Below, piece by piece: positions 8,484 to 16,070 of a stretch of 64,000 bases of DNA. This DNA is from Enterococcus casseliflavus NBRC 100478 (lineage in GTDB: Bacteria > Bacillota > Bacilli > Lactobacillales > Enterococcaceae): contig NZ_BCPT01000007.1 of assembly GCF_001544095.1 (NCBI RefSeq), positions 105,804-169,803 of the forward strand, read 5' to 3'. The position numbers were made by a program, and so were the translations under genes. Below the pieces are notes generated by a model, which was not told the origin of the DNA, made no database searches, and was given only the letters and a program-made list of their open reading frames with translations. The stretch's first letter is position 1, and every line of letters starts with the position of its first letter.

Positions 8484-8512
8484 GGCGCCTCTATCATTGA
8501 GGGCTTTTTTTT
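8484..8512 (+). terminator. Short terminator
   Basis: A short stem (GCCTC with GAGGGC, one bulge) followed by eight T residues directly after the phosphatidyltransferase stop codon. Confidence 0.6.
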
Positions 8513-8571
8513 GCGTATTCATCGCTAATAGACTTTTAAAAGACCCTTCAAAAACAATTTTAAAAATAACA

Positions 8572-8600
8572 TTGAAAACAATTTTTAATGGTATTATGCT
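8572..8600 (+). promoter_or_regulatory. Promoter for the serine hydrolase gene
   Basis: TTGAAA (8572-8577), 17-base spacer, TATGCT (8595-8600), 24 bases before the ATG. The surrounding sequence holds a tandem near-repeat of AAAACAATTTTAA (starting near 8552 and 8576), one copy overlapping the -35 region, so a regulator site is possible. Confidence 0.6.
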
Positions 8601-8624
8601 TATCTTTGAAGGGAGGCTTCACAA

Positions 8625-9608
8625 ATGAATAGACAAGAACTGCATGCATGTATCAGTAAAAACCAGCCTAATATTTGCCAAATTGCTGCCTACCAAAATG
8701 GAAAGGAAGTTTACTCGGATGAATGGCATGAGTATAAGCCAGAGGATACTTGCCACCTTATGTCCGCTACGAAAAGTATCGTTTCTCTACTAGTTGGGAT
8801 AGCGATCGATCAAGGTGTCATCCGAAGTGTCAATGACAAAGTACTCGATTATTTTCCAGACTATCAAGTAAAACGGGGCGAAAAAACGATTCAGGATATT
8901 ACGATCAAACACCTATTAACGATGCGAGCCCCGTATAAATGCAAAGGTGATCCATGGACAAAGGTTTGTTCGAGTGACGACTGGACCAGCGCCTCGCTTG
9001 ATTTATTGGGAGGAAGAAAAGGAGTGACAAATGAATTCAATTATCAAACCGTTTGTCTGCAGATCCTCACTGGTTTGTTAGCGAAAGCTTCTGGAATGAC
9101 GACCGTTGATTATGCGAACCATTATTTATTTCGACCTCTTGGTGTAGCCGAACTGACCAATTATTATGCGGAAACGGCACAAGAGCATAAGCACTTTACG
9201 ATGAACAAGGCACCAAAAAAACCGGTTTGGTTTGGCGATCCTTTAAATATTGGCACTGCAGGTTACGGGCTTTGTCTTTCAGCAAAAGATTTAGCCAAAA
9301 TCGGTGAGCTATGCTTGAACAAAGGCATCCATCAAGGACAACAAGTGATTTCTTCACAATGGCTCACTGAAATGGTCAATCCGCTAGAGACAAACATAGA
9401 GAAATTTCAAAATATGAGTTATGGGTATTTATGGTGGATCTTGGATACTGAGAAAAGCACCTATGCCGCCATCGGCAATAGTGGAAATGTCCTTTATATT
9501 GATCCCAAATCAGAGACTGTTATCGCCATTACGGCGTATTTTAAGCCAACTGTCTTTGATCGCATCGACTTTATCGAGACAGAGCTAAAACCGTTCCTTT
9601 TGCACTAA
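8625..9608 (+). CDS. Serine beta-lactamase-like hydrolase (class C/esterase fold)
   Basis: A 327-residue protein of the beta-lactamase/transpeptidase-like superfamily. The nucleophile motif is SATK (Ser47, Lys50) in CHLMSATKSIVSLLVGIAID, typical of the class C/EstB branch. Downstream landmarks are TIQDITIKHLLTM and FNYQTVCLQILTGLL. There is no signal peptide, so it is probably cytoplasmic, and a true beta-lactam role is unlikely; esterase or D-amino-acid amidase roles fit family members without leaders. The start ATG has GGGAGG upstream and its own promoter. Confidence 0.85.
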   Translation: MNRQELHACISKNQPNICQIAAYQNGKEVYSDEWHEYKPEDTCHLMSATKSIVSLLVGIAIDQGVIRSVNDKVLDYFPDYQVKRGEKTIQDITIKHLLTMRAPYKCKGDPWTKVCSSDDWTSASLDLLGGRKGVTNEFNYQTVCLQILTGLLAKASGMTTVDYANHYLFRPLGVAELTNYYAETAQEHKHFTMNKAPKKPVWFGDPLNIGTAGYGLCLSAKDLAKIGELCLNKGIHQGQQVISSQWLTEMVNPLETNIEKFQNMSYGYLWWILDTEKSTYAAIGNSGNVLYIDPKSETVIAITAYFKPTVFDRIDFIETELKPFLLH

Positions 9609-9618
9609 TGAGCGTTAA

Positions 9619-9657
9619 GAAAAAGCAGTCTGCTGTCAAAAGTTGATTGCTTTTTTT
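9619..9657 (+). terminator. Probable terminator
   Basis: AAAAGCA / TGCTTTT arms around a loop of about 20 bases, followed by T residues, just downstream of the serine hydrolase gene. Confidence 0.5.
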
Positions 9658-9896
9658 GTAGGCGAAAGCTTAATGATCCCTTTTGTGACTATGGCAGGCA
9701 GGTGACCTACTGATAAAGCTCGGCTGCTAGCCTTTTTATGAAATTATAATTTAGCAATTTGATCCCGCAGGTAGTAGGCTAAATCAATAATAAACGGAAG
9801 ATAAATGAGAAATGAATAAAATGACCAAACTATCAACGACGTAAACTTGGTATACTATAATTGAGAAGAAAATCACAAGTGAAAGGAGCGGTCGGG

Positions 9897-10253
9897 GTGT
9901 TTTCAGAAATCAGTATCTATCAAGTGAAACCCAGTAGTGTTGAGACCTTTGAAGCAGTCATGCAGGAAGCAACAGAGGCAATGAAGGCCATGGAGGGGGC
10001 TTTGTTCTTTCGATTAATGAAACGAACCCATTACATCAAAGAAATGAGGACCATCAAGGAAGGTCGCCTGCCAGATCCATTGACGAGAGTCATAAAATGT
10101 GTGAAATATGCTCACTATTGGGAGTTTGATAGCGAAGAAAATTATGGCAAAGCTCAAAAAAAGTTGTATGAAAGTTACTGGAAAGCAATGGAGAAATGTT
10201 TGATCGTTCCCCACGACAAGCTATTGGGGGAAGTTCTTGAGTGCTCGCTTTAG
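9897..10253 (+). CDS. Small dimeric alpha/beta-barrel (ABM-like) protein
   Basis: A 118-residue protein starting FSEISIYQVKPSSVETFEAVM, which looks like the ferredoxin-like half barrel of antibiotic biosynthesis monooxygenase-type domains, then AHYWEFDSEENYGKAQ as the second strand and helix. Function is unknown; such domains occur in monooxygenases, heme-degrading enzymes and stress proteins. The GTG at 9897 was chosen because AAAGGAG precedes it by eight bases; the frame extends back to a TTG at 9861 inside an apparent -10 region (TATACTATAAT). Confidence 0.55.
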   Translation: MFSEISIYQVKPSSVETFEAVMQEATEAMKAMEGALFFRLMKRTHYIKEMRTIKEGRLPDPLTRVIKCVKYAHYWEFDSEENYGKAQKKLYESYWKAMEKCLIVPHDKLLGEVLECSL

Positions 10254-10417
10254 TTCCAAATGCTCTCCTGCTGAACGGACTTTTTGTTGCAACTGTTAAG
10301 AAAGGACAGGGTAGAAATACAATGGATGTTAAAAAAGTCATTTGAACGGTTGAATGGAGGACTGGTATTTTTTTAAACACTCTATTTCTTGAAGGAATCT
10401 AAAAGGAGGAAGCCCCG

Positions 10418-10720
10418 ATGACACAGGTTGCTTTTCATAATTCGTACAAATTAAAAAAAGGCGTCTCAACAGCGGAATTTGTTCGTGTTGTTGAACAATT
10501 AAACCGAGAATACATTTCCAAACAAAGAGGATACCTTTCTTTTGAATTATTAGTAGATGGAGAAACTTGGGCGGACATCACCAAGTTCGAAACGAAAGAA
10601 GATGCGGAAACATTTGCCCGATGCGGCACGCCTAATGCCTTTGCACAAAAGTTTTATTCATTCATCAATCTAAACAGTTGCAGCTCTCACCTATACACGA
10701 TTGAAAAAACGTTCCAATAA
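10418..10720 (+). CDS. Second small ABM-like domain protein
   Basis: A 100-residue protein with the pattern VAFHNSYKLKKGVSTAEFVRVVEQLNREY, GYLSFELLVDGETWADITKFETKEDAETFA: strand, helix and paired strands of a dimeric alpha/beta barrel. It resembles the ABM or hypothetical YdhR-like proteins. AAAAGGAGG is placed before the ATG. It is the second such domain in this small-gene cluster, but the two sequences are not close copies. Confidence 0.6.
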   Translation: MTQVAFHNSYKLKKGVSTAEFVRVVEQLNREYISKQRGYLSFELLVDGETWADITKFETKEDAETFARCGTPNAFAQKFYSFINLNSCSSHLYTIEKTFQ

Positions 10721-10778
10721 CTAGCCACCATGGAAAGAACAGCGCAAAAAACAATTCATATGAAAAGAGGAACTTCTT

Positions 10779-11243
10779 ATGACAAAACCAGCAGAATGGT
10801 ATCAAGGAAAAGCCGGTCGGGCAGAACATTTGGTCTATTTAAATAAGGAAGCCAAAGAGCTTGAGAAACTGATTCACGGTGACAAAACAATGATCATTCG
10901 GGGGGCAGCCGGCAGAAAATCACCTTTAGGAGGAAGAGCCAAAATCAACGATCTTGTGTATTTTGTGGAGACCGGCGGCGATTTGACCATCACTCATCGG
11001 GGCATCATTGCCAACGTGATTGAATCTGAAAAGATGACGAAAGAAGAATCCATAGATTTTGTAAAACGCTATGAAAAAGAGTTGAATTTATCGAAAAAAC
11101 AAGTCGATCGTTGGGCAGGGAAAAAGTATCTAGCGGTCTATGAAATCGCTGAATTAGAAGAAATAACACCATTTCAGTACAATCGTGAAAAAAATATGGA
11201 TGATTGGGTCATCACAGATGATATCAACAAAATCAAATTGTAA
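10779..11243 (+). CDS. Uncharacterised protein, possibly PUA-like/ASCH fold
   Basis: A 154-residue soluble protein that I do not firmly recognise. The centre, KINDLVYFVETGGDLTITHRGIIANVI, has the strand pattern seen in PUA-like (ASCH or EVE) domains, where a beta barrel binds modified nucleotides or RNA, followed by KKYLAVYEIAELEEITPFQY. This is an inference from pattern only. AAAGAGGA precedes the ATG. It is 48 bases from the DUF3788 gene and probably co-transcribed with it. Confidence 0.5.
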   Translation: MTKPAEWYQGKAGRAEHLVYLNKEAKELEKLIHGDKTMIIRGAAGRKSPLGGRAKINDLVYFVETGGDLTITHRGIIANVIESEKMTKEESIDFVKRYEKELNLSKKQVDRWAGKKYLAVYEIAELEEITPFQYNREKNMDDWVITDDINKIKL

Positions 11244-11291
11244 CGTAGCGAAAACCTTAAAAAACGAAGCGCAAAGGAGTTGAGTGGAAGG

Positions 11292-11750
11292 ATGGACGGC
11301 AAAAAGCAATTGTTTCGAGACAAAAACGTGAAACCAACAGAGCAGCTGATTGCTGAATCTCTGGGTGAAGGATATGTCATTTATCAACGTTTTATCGAAA
11401 CCCTTGAAAACGAGGGCATCTCTCTTATGGATTGGCGCTATTACCAAGATGGAAAAGCGTGGTTGTCAAAAGGCGAATACAAATGGACAACGACTCGTGG
11501 AACGAATAAAGTGAAACCAATTTTTTGGCTCTCGATGTGGGAGGGCTTCTTCAAAGTCTCCTTTCACTTTAGCGAGAAAGTCCGAACACAGTTATTGTCT
11601 TTACCAGTCAGCGATGAGACAAAGGAAACCATTCTTAAGGCGCCAACTAATGGCACGAAAATGAAGTTTTTTTCTGTGATTTTTGATGTCGCTAATCCAT
11701 CACTCTTTGAAGATATCACCGAATTGATCGTGTTCAAAAAAAGTAAATAA
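11292..11750 (+). CDS. DUF3788-like protein
   Basis: A 152-residue soluble protein. The core WRYYQDGKAWLSKGEYKWTT followed by KPIFWLSMWEGFFKVSFHFSEK matches what I know of the DUF3788 family, whose function is undetermined. The ATG at 11292 follows GGAAGG; an upstream in-frame TTG at 11280 is less likely. It is the last gene of a row of four small genes on the same strand; a terminator-like hairpin lies about 100 bases further on. Confidence 0.65.
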   Translation: MDGKKQLFRDKNVKPTEQLIAESLGEGYVIYQRFIETLENEGISLMDWRYYQDGKAWLSKGEYKWTTTRGTNKVKPIFWLSMWEGFFKVSFHFSEKVRTQLLSLPVSDETKETILKAPTNGTKMKFFSVIFDVANPSLFEDITELIVFKKSK

Positions 11751-11856
11751 AGTAAGAGTATGTTTATTTAACTTGGATAGTCTGATTTTATTACATCTAT
11801 CAAAAAGGAATCTTTGTTATAGTTTACCCATTTTTTAGGTTAAGAAAAGTAAAAGT

Positions 11857-11904
11857 CAATCAGAAGACTCTAAGTTTATCGCCTTTCCTCTGATTGGGTT
11901 TTAA
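11857..11904 (+). terminator. Hairpin terminator
   Basis: CAATCAGA (11857-11864) pairs with TCTGATTG (11889-11896), followed by GGTTTTAAT. Downstream of the DUF3788 gene. Confidence 0.55.
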
Positions 11905-12065
11905 TATAAGTAACTCTTGGGAAAACCAACGCTAATTTTGATTAGATTATCGGATAAAATTCACAATGAAATAAATTTTACTCGCTAAATATGCTATTAT
12001 GGGTAAAATATGCTTTAATTACTTATGAATTGATGGAAGACACATTGGAAAAGGAGAAAAGACCA

Positions 12066-12479
12066 ATGACTATTCAACGAATCACAGCTTGCGTTCAAGT
12101 CAAAGGAGACTATCAGAAGTGTTATCATTTTTATACGGAAAAAGTTGGTTTGGTACCAACTTATGGCGATGAGTCAGGTCCTTATACAAGCTTTGCATCG
12201 AAGAAAGAGGAGGCGCCTTTTTTTGGTATGTTCCAAGTGGATGCCGTGATCGATCAAATGGAGGGCTATCCGATTTCGGATAATCGGATTTCATCTGATA
12301 CGCTTTCGGCAACGTTTCACACCACGGATTTTGAAGAAGATTATACGAGAATGAATAATGCTGGTGTAGTGTTTGAAGTGAGTAAAACCGTTTTTGGGGA
12401 AGGGGACCAAGCTTTTCATATTGCTTATTTCCGCGATCCAGAAGGAAATTTGCTAAGCTTGGAGGATGGTGGTGTCTAA
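12066..12479 (+). CDS. VOC-family protein
   Basis: A 137-residue VOC-fold protein. The first unit is ITACVQVKGDYQKCYHFYTEKVGLVPTYGD and the second ends with AFHIAYFRDPEGNLLSLEDGG, the classical RDPEGN strand. The first metal ligand (a His in the first strand) is absent, so it may bind substrate without metal or use an altered site. The ATG at 12066 follows AAAAGGAG; the reading frame runs back to 11991 without a ribosome site. Confidence 0.75.
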   Translation: MTIQRITACVQVKGDYQKCYHFYTEKVGLVPTYGDESGPYTSFASKKEEAPFFGMFQVDAVIDQMEGYPISDNRISSDTLSATFHTTDFEEDYTRMNNAGVVFEVSKTVFGEGDQAFHIAYFRDPEGNLLSLEDGGV

Positions 12480-12516
12480 AGAGGTCACATTTAAAAAGAA
12501 TCAGAAAAAAACGTAA

Positions 12517-12560
12517 AGAAAGATTTATCTCATAATTGTTTTGAGATAAATCTTTTTTTA
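12517..12560. terminator. Bidirectional terminator between VOC gene and LysR gene
   Basis: A perfect 13-base stem AAGATTTATCTCA / TGAGATAAATCTT followed by seven T residues on the plus strand. On the minus strand the A-rich left flank supplies a weaker T-run, so it can also serve the convergent LysR gene. Confidence 0.85.
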
Positions 12561-12567
12561 TTTGAAA

Positions 12568-13452
12568 TCATTCCTCTATAAAGCGTTCCTTCATCCGCTC
12601 CAAGAAAAGTCCAGAGGCTTTTGAAAAAACTTGGGTGTTTTTCCAAATGACCGCAAGATCTGATTCAAGGGTGGGACTCAATTTTCTAAAGCATAAAGGA
12701 CTGTCAGGGGTGAAGTTGATTAATTTGTCGAGGGTCAACGCATAGCCGACACCTTCTTCAACTAACTTTGACGCATTGTACACGAGATTATACGTAGCAA
12801 CGACAGTCAATTTGTTCATGTCTTTTTTCAACCATTTAGAAAGCTCACTGCTGACCAGACTTTGTCGTGAAGTAATCAAGGGAACCTCCCAGAGATCCTT
12901 TGGTGTGATGACTTCGTTACTAGCAAGGGGACTGTCTTTTCGCATCAAGACGCCCCAGGTGTCTCTGGCAGGTAAGCGCAAGGAATGGTATTTTTTGACG
13001 TCGACGGGGCTGATCACGACGCCAAAATCCAACAATCCTTTGTCCAACCGTTCTTTGACCTCGTCAGCATTGCCGCTAAATAAATGAAATTTGACGTTAG
13101 GGTACTCAACTTGAATCTCCTTGATGATTTTTCCCAACAGCTGGATCACGAAGGTTTCTCCAGCACCGATCGACACGTTGCCGGCAATCGTATCTCGAGG
13201 TGACAAAAATTCTGAACGGGTCTTTTCTATCAATTCTACGATTTCTTCCGCCCGCTTACGAAACAAGAGGCCATCTTCCGTCAGCGTAATTTTGCGATTG
13301 CCTCTGGTGAACAACGTCACGCCTAATTCTTTTTCTAACTCCATTAACTGTCGTGACAGGGATGGTTGCGAGAGATGCAGATGCTTTGCGGCAGCTGAAA
13401 TCGTTTCTTTTTCTGCAACTGTTAGAAAGGTGGTTAAACTTTTTAATTCCAT
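12568..13452 (-). CDS. LysR-family transcriptional regulator
   Basis: A 294-residue LysR protein. The N-terminal winged helix (residues 1-60) is classical: FLTVAEKETISAAAKHLHLS with the recognition helix QPSLSRQLMELEKELG. The remainder is the periplasmic-binding-protein-like effector domain. It is divergent from the lipoprotein hydrolase gene at 13664, which is its likely target together with the two genes behind it. The intergenic region holds an inverted repeat GATCAAG (13565-13571) / CTTGATC (13591-13597) that could be part of its binding site. Confidence 0.9.
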   Translation of the reverse strand: MELKSLTTFLTVAEKETISAAAKHLHLSQPSLSRQLMELEKELGVTLFTRGNRKITLTEDGLLFRKRAEEIVELIEKTRSEFLSPRDTIAGNVSIGAGETFVIQLLGKIIKEIQVEYPNVKFHLFSGNADEVKERLDKGLLDFGVVISPVDVKKYHSLRLPARDTWGVLMRKDSPLASNEVITPKDLWEVPLITSRQSLVSSELSKWLKKDMNKLTVVATYNLVYNASKLVEEGVGYALTLDKLINFTPDSPLCFRKLSPTLESDLAVIWKNTQVFSKASGLFLERMKERFIEE

Positions 13453-13663
13453 AGGTCTATACTCCTTTTTCTATGCTGTATATGAATAGTTGGGTATTTA
13501 ATATTAGTATTTTACATAGAAAGATGCGGCAAGTACAATAGGTTTATCCAAAAATAGCTCAAGCGATCAAGAAAAAACGATCATCCAGACCTTGATCATT
13601 TGAGAAACATTGGACAATCGCCCTAAGGTACAGGATAGTTGACCGAGAAAGAAGGCGAATGAA

Positions 13664-14761
13664 ATGAAAAAATGGCAAAAGAAGGCCCTTGTGTCTTTAG
13701 TTGTGCTGGCACCGTTGGTTTTAGGTGCTTGTAGCAGCAATAATGAGGAGACGAATGAAGAGCCGCAAGCCAGCTCAGGAGGAGAAACGATGACAGAAAA
13801 TGTTTCATTGACAGATGAATGGGATAAAGTCTTCCCAGAAAGTGACACGGTGAATCACCGAAAAGTGACTTTCCAGAATCGTTACGGAATTACTTTAGTT
13901 GCTGATCTTTATGAACCAATTGATGCGCAAGGACCACTTCCAGCAATCGCTGTTAGCGGACCTTTTGGAGCAGTCAAAGAGCAGACATCTGGTCTATATG
14001 CGCAAACGATGGCAGAGCGTGGTTTTGTTACGATCGCTTTTGATCCGTCCTATACAGGTGAAAGCGGTGGCGAACCACGCTATGTGGCTTCCCCAGACAT
14101 TAATACAGAAGATTTTCAAGCAGCCGTCGATTTTCTATCTGTCCAAGAAAACTTAGATGAAGAAAGAATCGGTTTGATCGGGATTTGTGGCTGGGGTGGT
14201 CTAGCTTTGAATGCCGCAGCCATCGATACCCGTGTGAAAGCGACTGTTTCTGCCACCATGTATGACATGTCGAGAGTCAATGCTCAAGGGTATTTTGATG
14301 AAATGGGGGCTGAAGGACGCCATGAATTGCGCCAGCAGCTGAACGCCCAACGTACAGTTGATTTTGCCAATGGCAGCTACGAACGAGCAGGTGGGGTACC
14401 AGATACACTGCCAGAAGATGCGCCTGTCTTTATGCAGGATTATTTTTATTATTACAAAACAGAACGAGGCTACCACGAACGTTCCTTGAACTCTAATGAT
14501 GGTTGGAATGTCACGTCTTCGCTGTCATTCTTAAATATGCCACTTTTGTCTTACATTGATGAGATCCAAAGCGCCGTTTTATTGCTTCATGGAGAAGAAG
14601 CCCACTCACTTTACTTCAGTCAAGACGCTTTTGAGCAATTGCAAGGTGATAACAAAGAGCTAACAATTATTCCTAATGCTTCGCATGTTGATCTATACGA
14701 CCAAACAGAGGTGATTCCTTTTGACCAAATGACCGAATTCTTCCAAGAGCATTTGAATTAA
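13664..14761 (+). CDS. Alpha/beta hydrolase, predicted lipoprotein
   Basis: A 365-residue protein. The leader has a basic start, a hydrophobic core and the lipobox LGAC with Cys23, so the long form is a surface lipoprotein. The hydrolase core starts near residue 66. The nucleophile elbow reads GICGWGG, so the nucleophile position is Cys175, as in dienelactone-hydrolase-like enzymes, not Ser. A likely catalytic His is in NASHVDLYD near the end and an acidic residue in LLHGEEAH. A very strong ribosome site AGGAGGAG (13777-13784) sits five bases before an in-frame ATG at 13790 (Met43), just after the low-complexity linker, so a leaderless cytoplasmic form may also be made. Divergent from a LysR gene. 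Confidence 0.85.
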   Translation: MKKWQKKALVSLVVLAPLVLGACSSNNEETNEEPQASSGGETMTENVSLTDEWDKVFPESDTVNHRKVTFQNRYGITLVADLYEPIDAQGPLPAIAVSGPFGAVKEQTSGLYAQTMAERGFVTIAFDPSYTGESGGEPRYVASPDINTEDFQAAVDFLSVQENLDEERIGLIGICGWGGLALNAAAIDTRVKATVSATMYDMSRVNAQGYFDEMGAEGRHELRQQLNAQRTVDFANGSYERAGGVPDTLPEDAPVFMQDYFYYYKTERGYHERSLNSNDGWNVTSSLSFLNMPLLSYIDEIQSAVLLLHGEEAHSLYFSQDAFEQLQGDNKELTIIPNASHVDLYDQTEVIPFDQMTEFFQEHLN

Positions 14762-14779
14762 ACAGCAACAACCAGCTGC

Positions 14780-14822
14780 ACGACTGTTCAGTCCCATATC
14801 TTCTGCTGAGCAGTCGTATTTT
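14780..14822 (+). terminator. Hairpin terminator
   Basis: ACGACTG (14780-14786) pairs with CAGTCGT (14811-14817), then ATTTTAG, directly after the hydrolase gene. Confidence 0.6.
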
Positions 14823-14883
14823 AGAAAATAAGCATTCCGTTGCCCGCCGCTACATCGAATCATCAGCAGAAAGGAGTGAAGCC

Positions 14884-15396
14884 ATGTTGATAAAACTCAT
14901 CCCTGCTGTCTTGCTGTTCCTACTAAGTGCCTGTGGGACAAATGGAACAGAGGAGAGGCATGCGCTGTCTGCCAGCGAAACTTCCTCTGAGGCAAGTCAG
15001 GATCATGATCAACCGACGATTGAATCAGCAACAGATGTGGTCATTACGGTTGGTCAACAGGATTTTATAGCAAAGTTTTATGAAAATGAGGCGTCTGAAT
15101 ACCTAATGAATCAAATGCCCTTCACGTTGACAATGAGTGACTTGAACAATAACGAGAAATATTATCGTTTTTCTGAGAATTTGCCAGAAATGACTACAGA
15201 ACGGCCGGAGATCCTTCACGCAGGAGAAATCATGAGCTGGAATAGTCATACGTTGGTGCTGTTTTATCAGACCTTTACCAATTCTTATAGTGGCTATAGT
15301 CGTATCGGCGTTATTGAAGATCCAGCAGGATTAAGGGAAGCGTTGGGGGGAGAAGACGTGGAGGTTGTCTTTTCGCTAAAAAATACTCGTGAGTAA
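14884..15396 (+). CDS. Cyclophilin-like-fold lipoprotein
   Basis: A 170-residue protein. The short leader ends with LLSAC (Cys17), a lipobox, followed by a Ser/Glu-rich linker. Residues 55-170 fit the cyclophilin-like-fold family: DVVITVGQQDFIAKFYENEA, then LPFTL-type TLTMSDLNNNEKYYRF and HTLVLFYQTFTNSYSGYSRIG. No isomerase activity is established for this family. In other Firmicutes and gut bacteria such genes are often found with LysR regulators, hydrolases and oxidoreductases, as here. Confidence 0.75.
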   Translation: MLIKLIPAVLLFLLSACGTNGTEERHALSASETSSEASQDHDQPTIESATDVVITVGQQDFIAKFYENEASEYLMNQMPFTLTMSDLNNNEKYYRFSENLPEMTTERPEILHAGEIMSWNSHTLVLFYQTFTNSYSGYSRIGVIEDPAGLREALGGEDVEVVFSLKNTRE

Positions 15397-15418
15397 CGAA
15401 TGATTAGGAGAAAAACAA

Positions 15419-15988
15419 ATGACGATCGATCAATTAAACAAACTTATGGCAAGTGGTGAACCCTTACTTGCCGGTTCGCAAGCTTCAAAACAAATGGTGG
15501 CTTTGAGTGCTGAGGCGAGAAAACTGACCATGAAAATCAATACGGTTTATCATGAACCTCATGAATTACAAGAACTTTTTGCCCAATTGACTGGGAAAGC
15601 AGTTGAACCGACATTTTCGCTTTTTCCGCCTTTTTATACAGATTACGGCAAAAACATCCGCATTGGTAAAGGGGTGTTTCTTAACGCCGGTTGTCATTTT
15701 CAAGACCAAGGAGGGATCACGATCGGTGATGGTACCCTAATAGGGCACAACGTAGTTCTAGCTACCTTGAATCATGGCCTTCACCCTGAAGATCGTAGTA
15801 CGCTTTATCCAGCACCCATTACGATTGGGAAGAATGTCTGGATTGGCTCAAATGCAACGATCGTTGCTGGTGTGACCATCGGTGACCATGCGATCATTGC
15901 TGCTGGGGCAGTGGTGACCAAAGATGTCGCTGAACGCACGATCGTGGCTGGTGTACCTGCAAACTATGTCAAAGAGGTCGCTGAGTAA
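15419..15988 (+). CDS. Sugar O-acetyltransferase, left-handed beta-helix (maltose/galactoside acetyltransferase-like)
   Basis: A 189-residue acyltransferase with hexapeptide repeats. Residues 80-185 show the left-handed beta helix: [49 protein letters not shown] and [19 protein letters not shown]. The catalytic His is expected in [11 protein letters not shown]. The N-terminal helical part is the maltose acetyltransferase domain in reduced form. The family moves acetyl from acetyl-CoA to a sugar hydroxyl and is a cytoplasmic trimer. It lies 22 bases after the cyclophilin-like gene and is probably co-transcribed. Confidence 0.85.
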   Translation: MTIDQLNKLMASGEPLLAGSQASKQMVALSAEARKLTMKINTVYHEPHELQELFAQLTGKAVEPTFSLFPPFYTDYGKNIRIGKGVFLNAGCHFQDQGGITIGDGTLIGHNVVLATLNHGLHPEDRSTLYPAPITIGKNVWIGSNATIVAGVTIGDHAIIAAGAVVTKDVAERTIVAGVPANYVKEVAE

Positions 15989-16009
15989 GCACAATAGCAA
16001 TGAGTAAGA

Positions 16010-16070
16010 AAAAAACTGCTGTTCGCCTTGTCGCTTTTGAAGCGATGAAGACGAACAGCAATTTTCTTAT
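16010..16070. terminator. Bidirectional terminator between acetyltransferase and flotillin genes
   Basis: GCTGTTCG (16018-16025) pairs with CGAACAGC (16052-16059), with an inner hairpin TCGCTT/AAGCGA in the loop. The plus-strand A-run before the stem gives a good T-run on the minus strand for the flotillin gene. Confidence 0.75.
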
